DNA of 64,000 bases from Polynucleobacter sp. AP-Elch-400A-B2. GTDB lineage: Bacteria; Pseudomonadota; Gammaproteobacteria; Burkholderiales; Burkholderiaceae. Shown here piece by piece: positions 37,744 through 45,800 of this stretch. The notes beneath the pieces are model-generated. The model was not told the origin of the DNA. It saw only the letters and a list, made by a program, of their open reading frames with translations, and searched no databases. Positions within the stretch are counted from its first letter, which is position 1. Every line of letters starts with the position of its first letter. The position numbers and the translations under genes were made by a program. The stretch spans positions 1-64,000 of the forward strand of contig NZ_CP061317.1 of assembly GCF_018688355.1 (NCBI RefSeq), in the 5' to 3' direction.

Positions 37744-38960
37744 AAGGCAGACAAAAAAATGGCAAAAGAAAAGTTTGAGCGGACAAAACCGCACGTAAAC
37801 GTTGGCACAATCGGTCACGTTGACCACGGTAAAACTACCTTGACAGCTGCAATTGCAACCGTGCTCTCTAAGCAATTTGGTGGCGAAGCAAAAGCATACG
37901 ATCAGATCGATGCTGCTCCAGAAGAAAAAGCACGCGGTATTACGATTAATACAGCACACGTTGAGTATGAGACTGCAAATCGTCACTACGCACACGTGGA
38001 TTGCCCAGGACATGCTGACTACGTAAAGAACATGATTACGGGCGCTGCTCAGATGGACGGCGCTATTTTGGTTTGCTCTGCAGCTGACGGCCCAATGCCA
38101 CAAACGCGTGAGCACATCCTCTTGGCACGCCAAGTTGGTGTTCCTTACATCGTGGTTTTCTTAAACAAATGCGACATGGTTGATGATGCTGAATTGTTAG
38201 AGCTAGTTGAAATGGAAGTGCGTGAGCTTTTATCTAAGTACGACTTCCCAGGCGATGACACTCCAATCATTCAAGGTTCTGCTAAGTTAGCTCTTGAAGG
38301 CGACGAAGGCCCAATGGGTAAAGAAGCCATCATGAAATTGGCTGATGCACTAGATACTTATATCCCAACTCCAGAGCGTGCCATTGACGGTGCGTTCTTG
38401 ATGCCAGTAGAGGACGTGTTCTCTATCTCCGGTCGCGGTACTGTTGTTACAGGCCGTATCGAGCGCGGTATCGTTAAGGTTGGTGAAGAGATTGAAATTA
38501 TTGGTATCAAGCCAACCCTCAAGACCACTTGTACTGGTGTTGAAATGTTCCGCAAATTGCTCGACCAAGGTCAAGCAGGCGATAACGTCGGTATCTTGTT
38601 ACGCGGCACAAAACGTGAAGAAGTTGAGCGCGGCCAAGTGTTGGCTAAGCCAGGTTCAATCACCCCACATACTCACTTTACAGCCGAGGTTTACATCTTG
38701 GGTAAAGATGAAGGTGGCCGTCATACACCATTCTTTAACAACTATCGTCCCCAGTTCTACTTCCGTACTACGGACGTGACTGGTTCAATCGAGTTGCCAA
38801 AAGACAAAGAAATGGTGATGCCTGGTGATAACGTCACGATTACCGTAAAACTCATCGCGCCAATCGCGATGGAAGAAGGTTTACGTTTTGCGATCCGTGA
38901 AGGTGGCCGTACTGTTGGCGCCGGTGTGGTTGCTAAGATTTTGGCTTAATAGATTTAAAG
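37744..38960 (+). repeat. tuf repeat copy 1 (partner 54559-55775)
   Basis: A direct repeat of 1217 bases shared with 54559-55775 (offset 16815). Two mismatches are visible, near 37809 and 37812, changing ACA-ATC to ACT-ATT, both silent. It begins 15 bases before the ATG and ends 11 bases after the stop; outside it the flanks differ. Such identity is typical of gene conversion between tuf genes. Confidence 0.92.
37759..38949 (+). CDS. tuf: Elongation factor Tu (first copy)
   Basis: The GTPase that brings aminoacyl-tRNA to the ribosome. It has 396 residues, with G1 GHVDHGKT (19-26), G3 DCPGHADYV, G4 NKCDMVDD and the antibiotic-binding C-terminal domains. It encodes a protein identical to the second copy at 54574-55764, and the two genes differ at just two bases that I could find. 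It lies in the tRNA-Tyr-Gly-Thr unit and is followed by tRNA-Trp, secE and nusG, the enterobacterial tufB setting. Confidence 0.97.
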   Translation: MAKEKFERTKPHVNVGTIGHVDHGKTTLTAAIATVLSKQFGGEAKAYDQIDAAPEEKARGITINTAHVEYETANRHYAHVDCPGHADYVKNMITGAAQMDGAILVCSAADGPMPQTREHILLARQVGVPYIVVFLNKCDMVDDAELLELVEMEVRELLSKYDFPGDDTPIIQGSAKLALEGDEGPMGKEAIMKLADALDTYIPTPERAIDGAFLMPVEDVFSISGRGTVVTGRIERGIVKVGEEIEIIGIKPTLKTTCTGVEMFRKLLDQGQAGDNVGILLRGTKREEVERGQVLAKPGSITPHTHFTAEVYILGKDEGGRHTPFFNNYRPQFYFRTTDVTGSIELPKDKEMVMPGDNVTITVKLIAPIAMEEGLRFAIREGGRTVGAGVVAKILA

Positions 38961-38961
38961 A

Positions 38962-39037
38962 AGGGGTGTAGCTCAATTGGCAGAGCGTTGGTCTCCAAAA
39001 CCAAAGGTTGGGGGTTCGATGCCCTCCGCCCCTGCCA
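38962..39037 (+). tRNA. tRNA-Trp (anticodon CCA)
   Basis: A complete cloverleaf with acceptor AGGGGTG/CGCCCCT, anticodon loop CTCCAAA giving CCA, discriminator G and encoded CCA. It starts 12 bases after tuf and 20 bases before secE. Confidence 0.97.
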
Positions 39038-39057
39038 CGATTTAAACTGAAAGTTAT

Positions 39058-39435
39058 ATGTCTCATCAAACAGCAAGTCACTCTGAAGAAAAGAGCAGCT
39101 GGGTCTCCGGACTCGCTGCTTTAATCGTCGTTGCAGCGTTAGTTCTTTACTACACGTTGGCAGATCAATCTTTATTGATCCGTTTAGCTGTTTTGTTTGG
39201 CGGCATAGCAACTGCAGTTTTGATTGTGGCGATGTCAGCAGATGGGCGTCGTTTCATCGCCTACGCTAAAGACTCTTGGTATGAAGTAAAAAAGGTTGTT
39301 TGGCCGACTCGCAAAGAGACGACTCAAATGACTCTAGTCGTATTTGGCTTTGTCGTGATCATGTCCTTGTTTTTGTGGCTTGCAGACAAATTAATTGAAT
39401 GGCTAGTTTTTTCAGCCTTTTTGGGCTGGAAGTGA
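39058..39435 (+). CDS. secE: Preprotein translocase subunit SecE
   Basis: Stabilises SecY in the inner-membrane SecYEG channel. Its 125 residues include two hydrophobic segments near 20-65, then the conserved amphipathic motif YEVKKVVWPTRKETTQ and the last membrane helix (FGFVVIMSLFLWLADKLI). Three-span proteobacterial SecE is expected. It lies between tRNA-Trp and nusG in the standard order. Confidence 0.95.
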   Translation: MSHQTASHSEEKSSWVSGLAALIVVAALVLYYTLADQSLLIRLAVLFGGIATAVLIVAMSADGRRFIAYAKDSWYEVKKVVWPTRKETTQMTLVVFGFVVIMSLFLWLADKLIEWLVFSAFLGWK

Positions 39436-39442
39436 GTGAAAA

Positions 39443-40015
39443 ATGATTGATGCTGAATTAGTCTCAAACCCACAAGCAACCGGCAATATGCGCTGGTACG
39501 TTATTCATGCTTATTCGGGCATGGAAAAAAGCGTAAAAAGAGGCTTAGAAGAGCGTATTGCTCGCTCTGGAATGCCAGAAAAATTTGGCCGCATCTTGGT
39601 TCCATCCGAAGAGGTTGTAGAGATCAAGTCAGGCGCAAAATCAGTATCTGAACGTCGTTTTTTCCCAGGATACGTCCTGATTGAGATGGAAATGACTGAC
39701 GAGAGCTGGCATTTGGTGAAAAATACACCAAAAGTGACCGGTTTCGTTGGCGGTGTTCGTAACCGCCCAAGCCCTATATCTACAGCGGAAGTAGCCAAAA
39801 TCATGGATCAGATGCAAGCTGGGGTGGATAAGCCTAAGCCTAAGACCCTGTTTGAGGTGGGTGAGATCGTGCGCGTTAAAGAAGGTCCATTTATTGATTT
39901 CAATGGCAATATCGAAGAAGTCAATTATGAGAAGTCAAGATTGCGCGTTTCTGTTACAATTTTTGGCCGCGGTACCCCAGTTGAGCTGGAGTTCGGCCAG
40001 GTAGAAAAGATGTAA
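39443..40015 (+). CDS. nusG: Transcription termination/antitermination protein NusG
   Basis: Binds RNA polymerase and links it to Rho or to ribosomes. Of 190 residues, the NGN domain begins with RWYVIHAYSGMEKSVKRGLEERI, contains GRILVPSEEVVEIKSGAK and FPGYVLIEMEM, and the KOW domain contains VRVKEGPFIDFNGNIEEVNYEKSRLRV. The start at 39443 gives a 15-residue leader before the domain; this is the only ATG near. It lies 7 bases after secE. Confidence 0.96.
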   Translation: MIDAELVSNPQATGNMRWYVIHAYSGMEKSVKRGLEERIARSGMPEKFGRILVPSEEVVEIKSGAKSVSERRFFPGYVLIEMEMTDESWHLVKNTPKVTGFVGGVRNRPSPISTAEVAKIMDQMQAGVDKPKPKTLFEVGEIVRVKEGPFIDFNGNIEEVNYEKSRLRVSVTIFGRGTPVELEFGQVEKM

Positions 40016-40173
40016 AAAATACCCAATTTAAAGGGTGTTTTGCAACAAAAAGTAGTGGTTTTAAGTGGTTAGTAATAACCGAGGAGCGGATCTAGAAAGC
40101 CAAAAAACTAGTGAAGCGTTTACTCAACAGCGGTCTTTCCTAATGAGGTTAGGCGCGCTTTTAGGAGCAATCA

Positions 40174-40605
40174 ATGGCAAAGAAGATCATTGGCTTTATC
40201 AAGTTGCAGATCCCTGCAGGTAAAGCAAATCCATCACCGCCAGTAGGCCCAGCATTGGGTCAACGTGGTCTCAACATCATGGAATTCTGTAAGGCGTTTA
40301 ATGCTCAAACACAGAGCATGGAACCTGGCCTTCCAATTCCAGTCGTGATTACAGCCTTTGCTGATAAGAGCTTCACTTTCATCATGAAGACGCCTCCAGC
40401 GACCATTATGATTAAGAAGGCTGCGAAGATCGAAAAAGGTTCTCCACGTCCCCATACCGATAAGGTAGGAAAAATTACACGTGCTCAAGCAGAAGAAATT
40501 GCTAAAGCAAAAATGCCAGATTTGACAGCCGCTGATATGGATGCTGCTGTAAGAACAATCGCTGGTAGCGCCCGTTCAATGGGTATCACAGTGGAAGGTC
40601 TCTAA
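40174..40605 (+). CDS. rplK: 50S ribosomal protein L11
   Basis: Binds the GTPase-associated centre of 23S rRNA. It has 143 residues, with the N-terminal KKIIGFIKLQIPAGKANPSPPVGPALGQRGLN and the C-terminal RNA-binding end TIAGSARSMGITVEGL. The gap from nusG (158 bases) holds the L11-L1 leader; a small hairpin CCTAA-TGAGG-TTAGG at 40139-40153 precedes the AGGAG site. L1 autoregulation of this operon is known in E. coli, but its site was not identified here. rplA follows after 2 bases. Confidence 0.97.
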   Translation: MAKKIIGFIKLQIPAGKANPSPPVGPALGQRGLNIMEFCKAFNAQTQSMEPGLPIPVVITAFADKSFTFIMKTPPATIMIKKAAKIEKGSPRPHTDKVGKITRAQAEEIAKAKMPDLTAADMDAAVRTIAGSARSMGITVEGL

Positions 40606-40607
40606 TC

Positions 40608-41309
40608 ATGACTAAGTTATCTAAGCGTTTAAAAGCAATCGAATCTAAAGTAGATCGCAATAAGTTTTATGCATTAGAAGATGCATTAAACCTCGTTAAA
40701 GAGTGTGCAACTGCTAAGTTCGATGAGTCTATCGACGTTGCAGTTCAGTTGGGTATTGACGCAAAAAAATCTGACCAAGTTGTGCGTGGCGCAGTTGTGC
40801 TCCCAGCTGGTACAGGTAAGCATGTTCGTGTAGCGGTATTTGCGCAGGGCGAAAAGGCTGAACAAGCTAAAGCTGCAGGTGCTGAAATCGTTGGCATGGA
40901 AGAGCTTGCTGAGCAGATTAAGGGCGGCAAAATTGATTTCGATATTTTGATCGCATCCCCAGACACAATGAAGATCGTTGGTACTTTAGGTCAGGTATTG
41001 GGCCCACGTGGTTTGATGCCGAATCCAAAAGTGGGAACTGTTACTCCTGACGTTGCTACTGCAGTGAAGAATGCAAAAGCAGGTCAAGTGCAATTCCGTG
41101 TGGACAAAGCCGGTATCGTGCATGCCAGCATTGGTCGTCGTTCATTCGAGCCAGCTGCATTGAAATCCAACTTGCTCGCATTGCTGGAGGCTTTGAACAA
41201 AGCTAAGCCACCTGCATCTAAGGGCATTTATTTAAAGAAGGTTGCCGTAAGCAGCACCATGGGTGCAGGCGTACGTGTAGACCAAGCATCGATACAAGCT
41301 GCTCAGTAA
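40608..41309 (+). CDS. rplA: 50S ribosomal protein L1
   Basis: Binds the L1 stalk of 23S rRNA and, in other species, represses its own operon. It has 233 residues. TGKHVRVAVFAQGEKAEQAKAAGAEIVG and ILIASPDTMKIVGTLGQVLGPRGLMPNPKVGTVT, the L1 signature, are present. ATG 40608 follows the rplK stop after 2 bases. It is separated from rplJ by a long leader. Confidence 0.97.
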   Translation: MTKLSKRLKAIESKVDRNKFYALEDALNLVKECATAKFDESIDVAVQLGIDAKKSDQVVRGAVVLPAGTGKHVRVAVFAQGEKAEQAKAAGAEIVGMEELAEQIKGGKIDFDILIASPDTMKIVGTLGQVLGPRGLMPNPKVGTVTPDVATAVKNAKAGQVQFRVDKAGIVHASIGRRSFEPAALKSNLLALLEALNKAKPPASKGIYLKKVAVSSTMGAGVRVDQASIQAAQ

Positions 41310-41546
41310 GTAGTTTGTAGCAAAAAGAACTTTGGGTCGACTCCCGCTCTTTGGGTGAGAGTCGAACATCAAAGACCGTTGGTGAATTTATTTGCTTATT
41401 CAGAAATAAATTCTTAATTGTTACGAAAGTAATTGCCAGCGCAGATGGCGACCCTGAAAAGATTTCACAAGATTTTCTTGTGACAAATGATCAGACGCTG
41501 GTGTGTAACCCCAACTGGAAACAGTTGGTTTTTTAGGAGTTAAACC
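41310..41546 (+). promoter_or_regulatory. L10 leader RNA of the rplJ-rplL unit
   Basis: A 237-base untranslated leader before rplJ. AAAGACCGTTGGTG (41371-41384) and GCAGATGGCGACCCTGAAA (41441-41459) match the paired, conserved core of the ribosomal protein L10 leader as I recall it from other bacteria. An inverted repeat around CGACTCCCGCTCTTTGG and GAGAGTCG (about 41338-41364) adds another stem. L10-L12 protein should bind here to regulate rplJL. The recall of the core is from memory; no gene is supported within it. Confidence 0.65.
41511..41534 (+). terminator. Terminator-like hairpin just before the rplJ ribosome site
   Basis: Perfect 7-bp stem CCAACTG (41511-41517) and CAGTTGG (41522-41528) with a GAAA tetraloop, followed by TTTTTT. 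The ribosome site AGGAG is at 41535-41539. An intrinsic terminator here would act as an attenuator for rplJL. Confidence 0.7.
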
Positions 41547-42188
41547 GTGCCTTTGAATGTACAAGACAAAAAAGCGATTGTTGCTGATGTCGGCGCTCAA
41601 TTGGCTGGAGCTCAAACAGTCGTGCTTGCTGAATACCGTGGTATTCCAGTAGAGCAGTTGACAAAGCTACGTGCTAGCGCACGTGACCAAGGTGTATATC
41701 TTCGCGTTTTGAAGAACACATTGGCACGCCGTGCTGCACAAGGTACACAGTTTGAGCCTCTTGCCGATTCGATGGTTGGCCCTTTGATCTATGGCATCTC
41801 TGTTGATCCGATTGCTTCGGCAAAAGTATTGCAGAACTTTGCTAAGACTCAAGACAAGCTGGTCATTACTGCTGGCTTATATAACGGCAAGTTGTTGGAC
41901 GTAGCGGGCGTTAAATCCCTCGCGTCTATTCCAAGCCGCGACGAGTTGTTATCTCAGTTGTTAGGTGTGATGTTGGCACCAGTATCTGCAATGGCTCGCG
42001 TATTGGGCGCAGTAGCAGCACAAAAGGCAGAAGGAGCACCCGCTCCTGTTGCAGCACCGGTAGCAGAAGTAGCAGCAGCTCCAGTAGAAATAGTTGCTGA
42101 AGCCGCAGCTCCAGAAGCAAGTGCTGAGCCTGCAGCCGCAGCCCCAGAAGCTGGAACAGAAACACCGCAAACCCCTGCCGCTGAATAA
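41547..42188 (+). CDS. rplJ: 50S ribosomal protein L10
   Basis: The stalk protein that carries L7/L12 dimers and binds 23S rRNA next to L11. The first 160 residues match the family (LNVQDKKAIVADVGAQLAGAQTVVLAEYRG and LRVLKNTLARRAA). The protein is 213 residues long, against about 165-177 in most species: residues 162-213 form an Ala/Pro/Glu-rich low-complexity tail. The start is GTG at 41547 with AGGAG 8 bases upstream. rplL follows after 35 bases. Confidence 0.95.
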   Translation: MPLNVQDKKAIVADVGAQLAGAQTVVLAEYRGIPVEQLTKLRASARDQGVYLRVLKNTLARRAAQGTQFEPLADSMVGPLIYGISVDPIASAKVLQNFAKTQDKLVITAGLYNGKLLDVAGVKSLASIPSRDELLSQLLGVMLAPVSAMARVLGAVAAQKAEGAPAPVAAPVAEVAAAPVEIVAEAAAPEASAEPAAAAPEAGTETPQTPAAE

Positions 42189-42223
42189 GCGACAGATTAA
42201 CTATTAAGTATTAGGAGCTAAAA

Positions 42224-42598
42224 ATGGCGATTACTAAAGAAGAAATCATTGATGCAGTAGGTAGCATGTCTGTTATGGATTTGAACGACTTGGTTAAGGC
42301 GTTCGAAGAGAAGTTTGGCGTTTCAGCTGCAGCGATGGCTGTTGCTGGCCCTGCTGGTGCTGCTGGCGGCGCTGCTGCTGAAGAGCAAACAGAATTTACT
42401 GTGAACTTGCTCGAAGCTGGCGCAAATAAAGTTTCAGTAATTAAGGCTGTTCGTGAAATCACTGGCCTTGGCTTGAAAGAAGCTAAAGACTTAGTTGATG
42501 GCGCACCAAAGCCAATCAAAGAAGCTGTTGATAAGAAGACAGCTGAAGAAGCTAAGAAGAAGCTTGACGAAGCAGGCGCTAAGTCAGAAATCAAGTAA
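42224..42598 (+). CDS. rplL: 50S ribosomal protein L7/L12
   Basis: The mobile stalk protein that recruits translational GTPases. It has 124 residues: N-terminal dimer domain (ITKEEIIDAVGSMSVMDLNDLVKAFEEKFGV), a hinge of Ala/Gly (about 38-52), and the C-terminal domain KVSVIKAVREITGLGLKEAKDLVDGAPKPIKEAV. The ribosome site AGGAG is upstream. A hairpin-rich gap separates it from rpoB. Confidence 0.97.
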   Translation: MAITKEEIIDAVGSMSVMDLNDLVKAFEEKFGVSAAAMAVAGPAGAAGGAAAEEQTEFTVNLLEAGANKVSVIKAVREITGLGLKEAKDLVDGAPKPIKEAVDKKTAEEAKKKLDEAGAKSEIK

Positions 42599-42610
42599 TA
42601 AAAACTTTTC

Positions 42611-42636
42611 TAACGCCCCCCAAAAGGGGGTCGTTA
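42611..42636 (+). terminator. GC-rich hairpin after rplL
   Basis: TAACGCCCCC (42611-42620) can pair with GGGGG-T-CGTTA (42626-42636) around CAAAA with one bulged T. No T-tract follows, so it may slow, rather than end, transcription, or be an RNase III site. Confidence 0.45.
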
Positions 42637-42644
42637 GTTACGTT

Positions 42645-42698
42645 GGGTTTGATCTTTAGAGGTCAAACCCGATTTCATTTTTGATTGAAATCGGGTTT
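42645..42698 (+). promoter_or_regulatory. Two mutually exclusive hairpins in the rplL-rpoB gap
   Basis: Hairpin A pairs GGGTTTGA (42645-42652) with TCAAACCC (42663-42670). Hairpin B is a perfect 13-bp stem, AAACCCGATTTCA (42665-42677) with TGAAATCGGGTTT (42686-42698). Both use 42665-42670, so only one can form at a time. Such an overlap suggests a transcription or processing switch before rpoB. Confidence 0.6.
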
Positions 42699-42825
42699 GC
42701 CTTCTGATACGACTGCAGAATGCAAGTTTGGTCGGACACTATATCTTTCGATTTAGTGTTGTCCGCCAGTGATTGGTAGTGGCCAATCGCCAAATCTTTG
42801 TACAGTCGCTGAATTCGGAGATGAA

Positions 42826-45800
42826 ATGAACTACAGCTTCACCGAACGCAAGCGAGTCCGTAAAAGCTTTGCTAAGCGAGTAAATAATCATCAGGTTCCA
42901 TACCTGATCGCAACGCAGCTGGAATCCTACGCTAAATTTTTACAGGCTGAAAAGCCAGCTATGTCTCGTCTTACAGAGGGACTTCAAGCTGCCTTTACAT
43001 CAGCATTCCCAATTGTGTCCAACAATGGCTATGCACGTATGGAATACGTGTCATACCAATTGGCACAGCCACCATTTGACGTTAAAGAATGTCAACAGCG
43101 TGGCTACACATACCACTCAGCCTTACGTGCAAAAGTTCGCTTGATTATTTATGATCGCGAAGCACCAACCAAGGTTAAAGAGGTAAAAGAGAGCGAAGTC
43201 TACATGGGTGAAATTCCACTCATGACCGACAACGGCTCTTTTGTTATTAACGGTACTGAGCGCGTCATCGTTTCTCAGTTGCACCGTTCCCCAGGCGTGT
43301 TCTTCGAACACGATAAGGGTAAAACACATAGTTCAGGTAAGTTGCTGTTCTCAGCACGCATCATTCCTTACCGTGGTTCATGGCTCGATTTTGAGTTTGA
43401 TCCAAAAGATATTTTGTATTTCCGCGTTGACCGCCGTCGTAAGATGCCTGTCACCATTTTGCTCAAAGCAATTGGTTTAAACAACGAACAGATACTTGCA
43501 AACTTCTTTAACTTTGACCATTTTGCATTGAGCGCAAACGGCGCATCAATGGAATTTGTGCCAGAGCGTTTGCGTGGCCAAATGGCTAACTTTGATGTGC
43601 TCGATAAGAATGGCGTAGTAGTCATTCAAAAAGACAAGCGTATTAATGCGAAGCATATTCGTGAGCTGGAAGCGGCTAAGACTAAAAATATCGTTGTTCC
43701 AGACGATTACTTAGTTGGCCGTGTAGTTGCACGCAACATCATTGATCCAGACTCCGGTGAAATCTTGGCTTATGCTAATGATGAAATCACTGAAGAGTTG
43801 TTGGCTACATTGCGCGATGCAGGTATCAAGCAATTGGAAACCATCTATACCAATGATTTGGATTCTGGTGCATACATTTCACAGACATTGCGTACCGATG
43901 AAACTGCAGATCAAATGGCTGCCCGTATTGCCATCTATCGCATGATGCGTCCTGGTGAGCCCCCAACTGAAGATGCGGTTGAAGCCTTGTTCCAGCGCTT
44001 GTTCTACAACGAAGATAGCTACGACTTATCACGCGTTGGTCGTATGAAAGTAAACAGCCGTCTCGGTCGTTCTGAGATGGAAGGCAAGATGGTTTTGTCG
44101 GATGAAGATATCCTCGACACTATTAAGTCCTTAGTTGACTTGCGTAACGGCAAAGGCGAAGTCGATGATATCGACCACTTAGGCAACCGTCGTGTACGTT
44201 GCGTAGGTGAGTTAGCAGAGAATCAATTCCGTGCAGGTTTGTCACGTGTTGAACGTGCGGTTAAAGAACGTCTCGGCCAAGCAGAAACAGAAAACCTCAT
44301 GCCGCATGATTTGATTAACAGCAAGCCAATCTCTTCGGCGATTCGTGAGTTCTTCGGTTCTTCACAGTTGTCGCAGTTTATGGACCAAACAAATCCATTG
44401 TCAGAGATCACGCACAAGCGTCGTATTTCTGCATTGGGACCTGGCGGTTTGACACGCGAGCGCGCAGGCTTTGAAGTGCGCGACGTGCATCCAACTCACT
44501 ATGGACGTGTTTGCCCAATTGAAACTCCAGAAGGACCAAACATTGGTCTGATCAACTCACTCGCCTTGTTTGCGCGTTTGAATGAGCATGGATTCTTGGA
44601 AACGCCATATCGCAAGGTTGCTAATAGCAAGGTAAGCGATGAAGTGATGTATCTCTCTGCTATTGAAGAGGCGAAATACGTCATTGCTCAGGCTAATGCA
44701 ACGATCGACAAAAATGGTAAGTTGGCTGACGAATTGGTTTCAGCGCGTCAAGCTGGTGAAACCATGATGGTGAGCCCAGAGCGTATCGATTTCATCGACG
44801 TTGCTCCGAGCCAGATCGTTTCTGCTGCTGCTTCATTGGTTCCATTCTTGGAGCATGATGATGCGAACCGCGCCTTGATGGGTGCGAATATGCAACGTCA
44901 AGCGGTTCCTTGCTTGCGTCCAGATAAGCCATTGGTCGGTACAGGTTTAGAGCGCATTGTTGCGGTTGACTCAGGTACGGTTATTTTGGCTTCCCGCGGC
45001 GGTATCGTTGACTATGTTGACGCAAACCGTGTCGTGATTCGTGTAAACGATGACGAGACAGCAGCTGGTGAAGTTGGTGTGGATATTTATAACCTCATCA
45101 AGTACACCCGTTCAAATCAAAACACCAACATCAACCAACGTCCTATCGTTCAGGCTGGTGATCGTGTTGTCCGCGGCGACGTAGTTGCTGACGGCGCATC
45201 TACCGATTTGGGTGAATTGGCTTTGGGTCAAAACATGACTGTGGCATTTATGCCATGGAACGGTTACAACTTCGAAGATTCAATCTTGATCTCTGAGAAA
45301 GTAGTTGCTGACGACCGTTACACCTCGATTCATATTGAAGAGTTGTCGGTTGTTGCTCGTGACACCAAACTGGGTTCAGAAGAAATTACGCGCGATATTT
45401 CCAACTTGGCTGAGTCACAACTCTCCCGTTTGGACGAGAGCGGTATTGTTTACATCGGTGCTGAAGTTGAAGCTGGTGACGTATTGGTTGGTAAAGTAAC
45501 TCCAAAGGGTGAGACTACTCTTACTCCAGAAGAGAAGTTACTGCGTGCGATCTTCGGTGAAAAAGCATCAGACGTTAAAGATACTTCTTTGCGCGTTCCA
45601 TCTGGGATGATTGGTACTGTTATTGACGTTCAAGTCTTCACTCGTGAAGGTATTGAGCGCGATGCCCGTGCACAAGCCATTATTCAAGAAGAATTACAGC
45701 GCTATCGTTTGGATTTAAACGACCAGTTGCGTATTGTTGAGGGCGATGCCTTCATGCGTTTAGAAAAGCTGTTGGTTGGCAAAGTTGCTAACGGCGGCCC

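Noticed and set aside
40139..40153. Calling the small hairpin before rplK an L1-binding site
   Set aside because: The stem is short and I could not match it to a known L1-site consensus.
41351..41536. Open frame inside the rplJ leader
   Set aside because: It runs through the L10 leader core and terminator stem and has no recognisable family.
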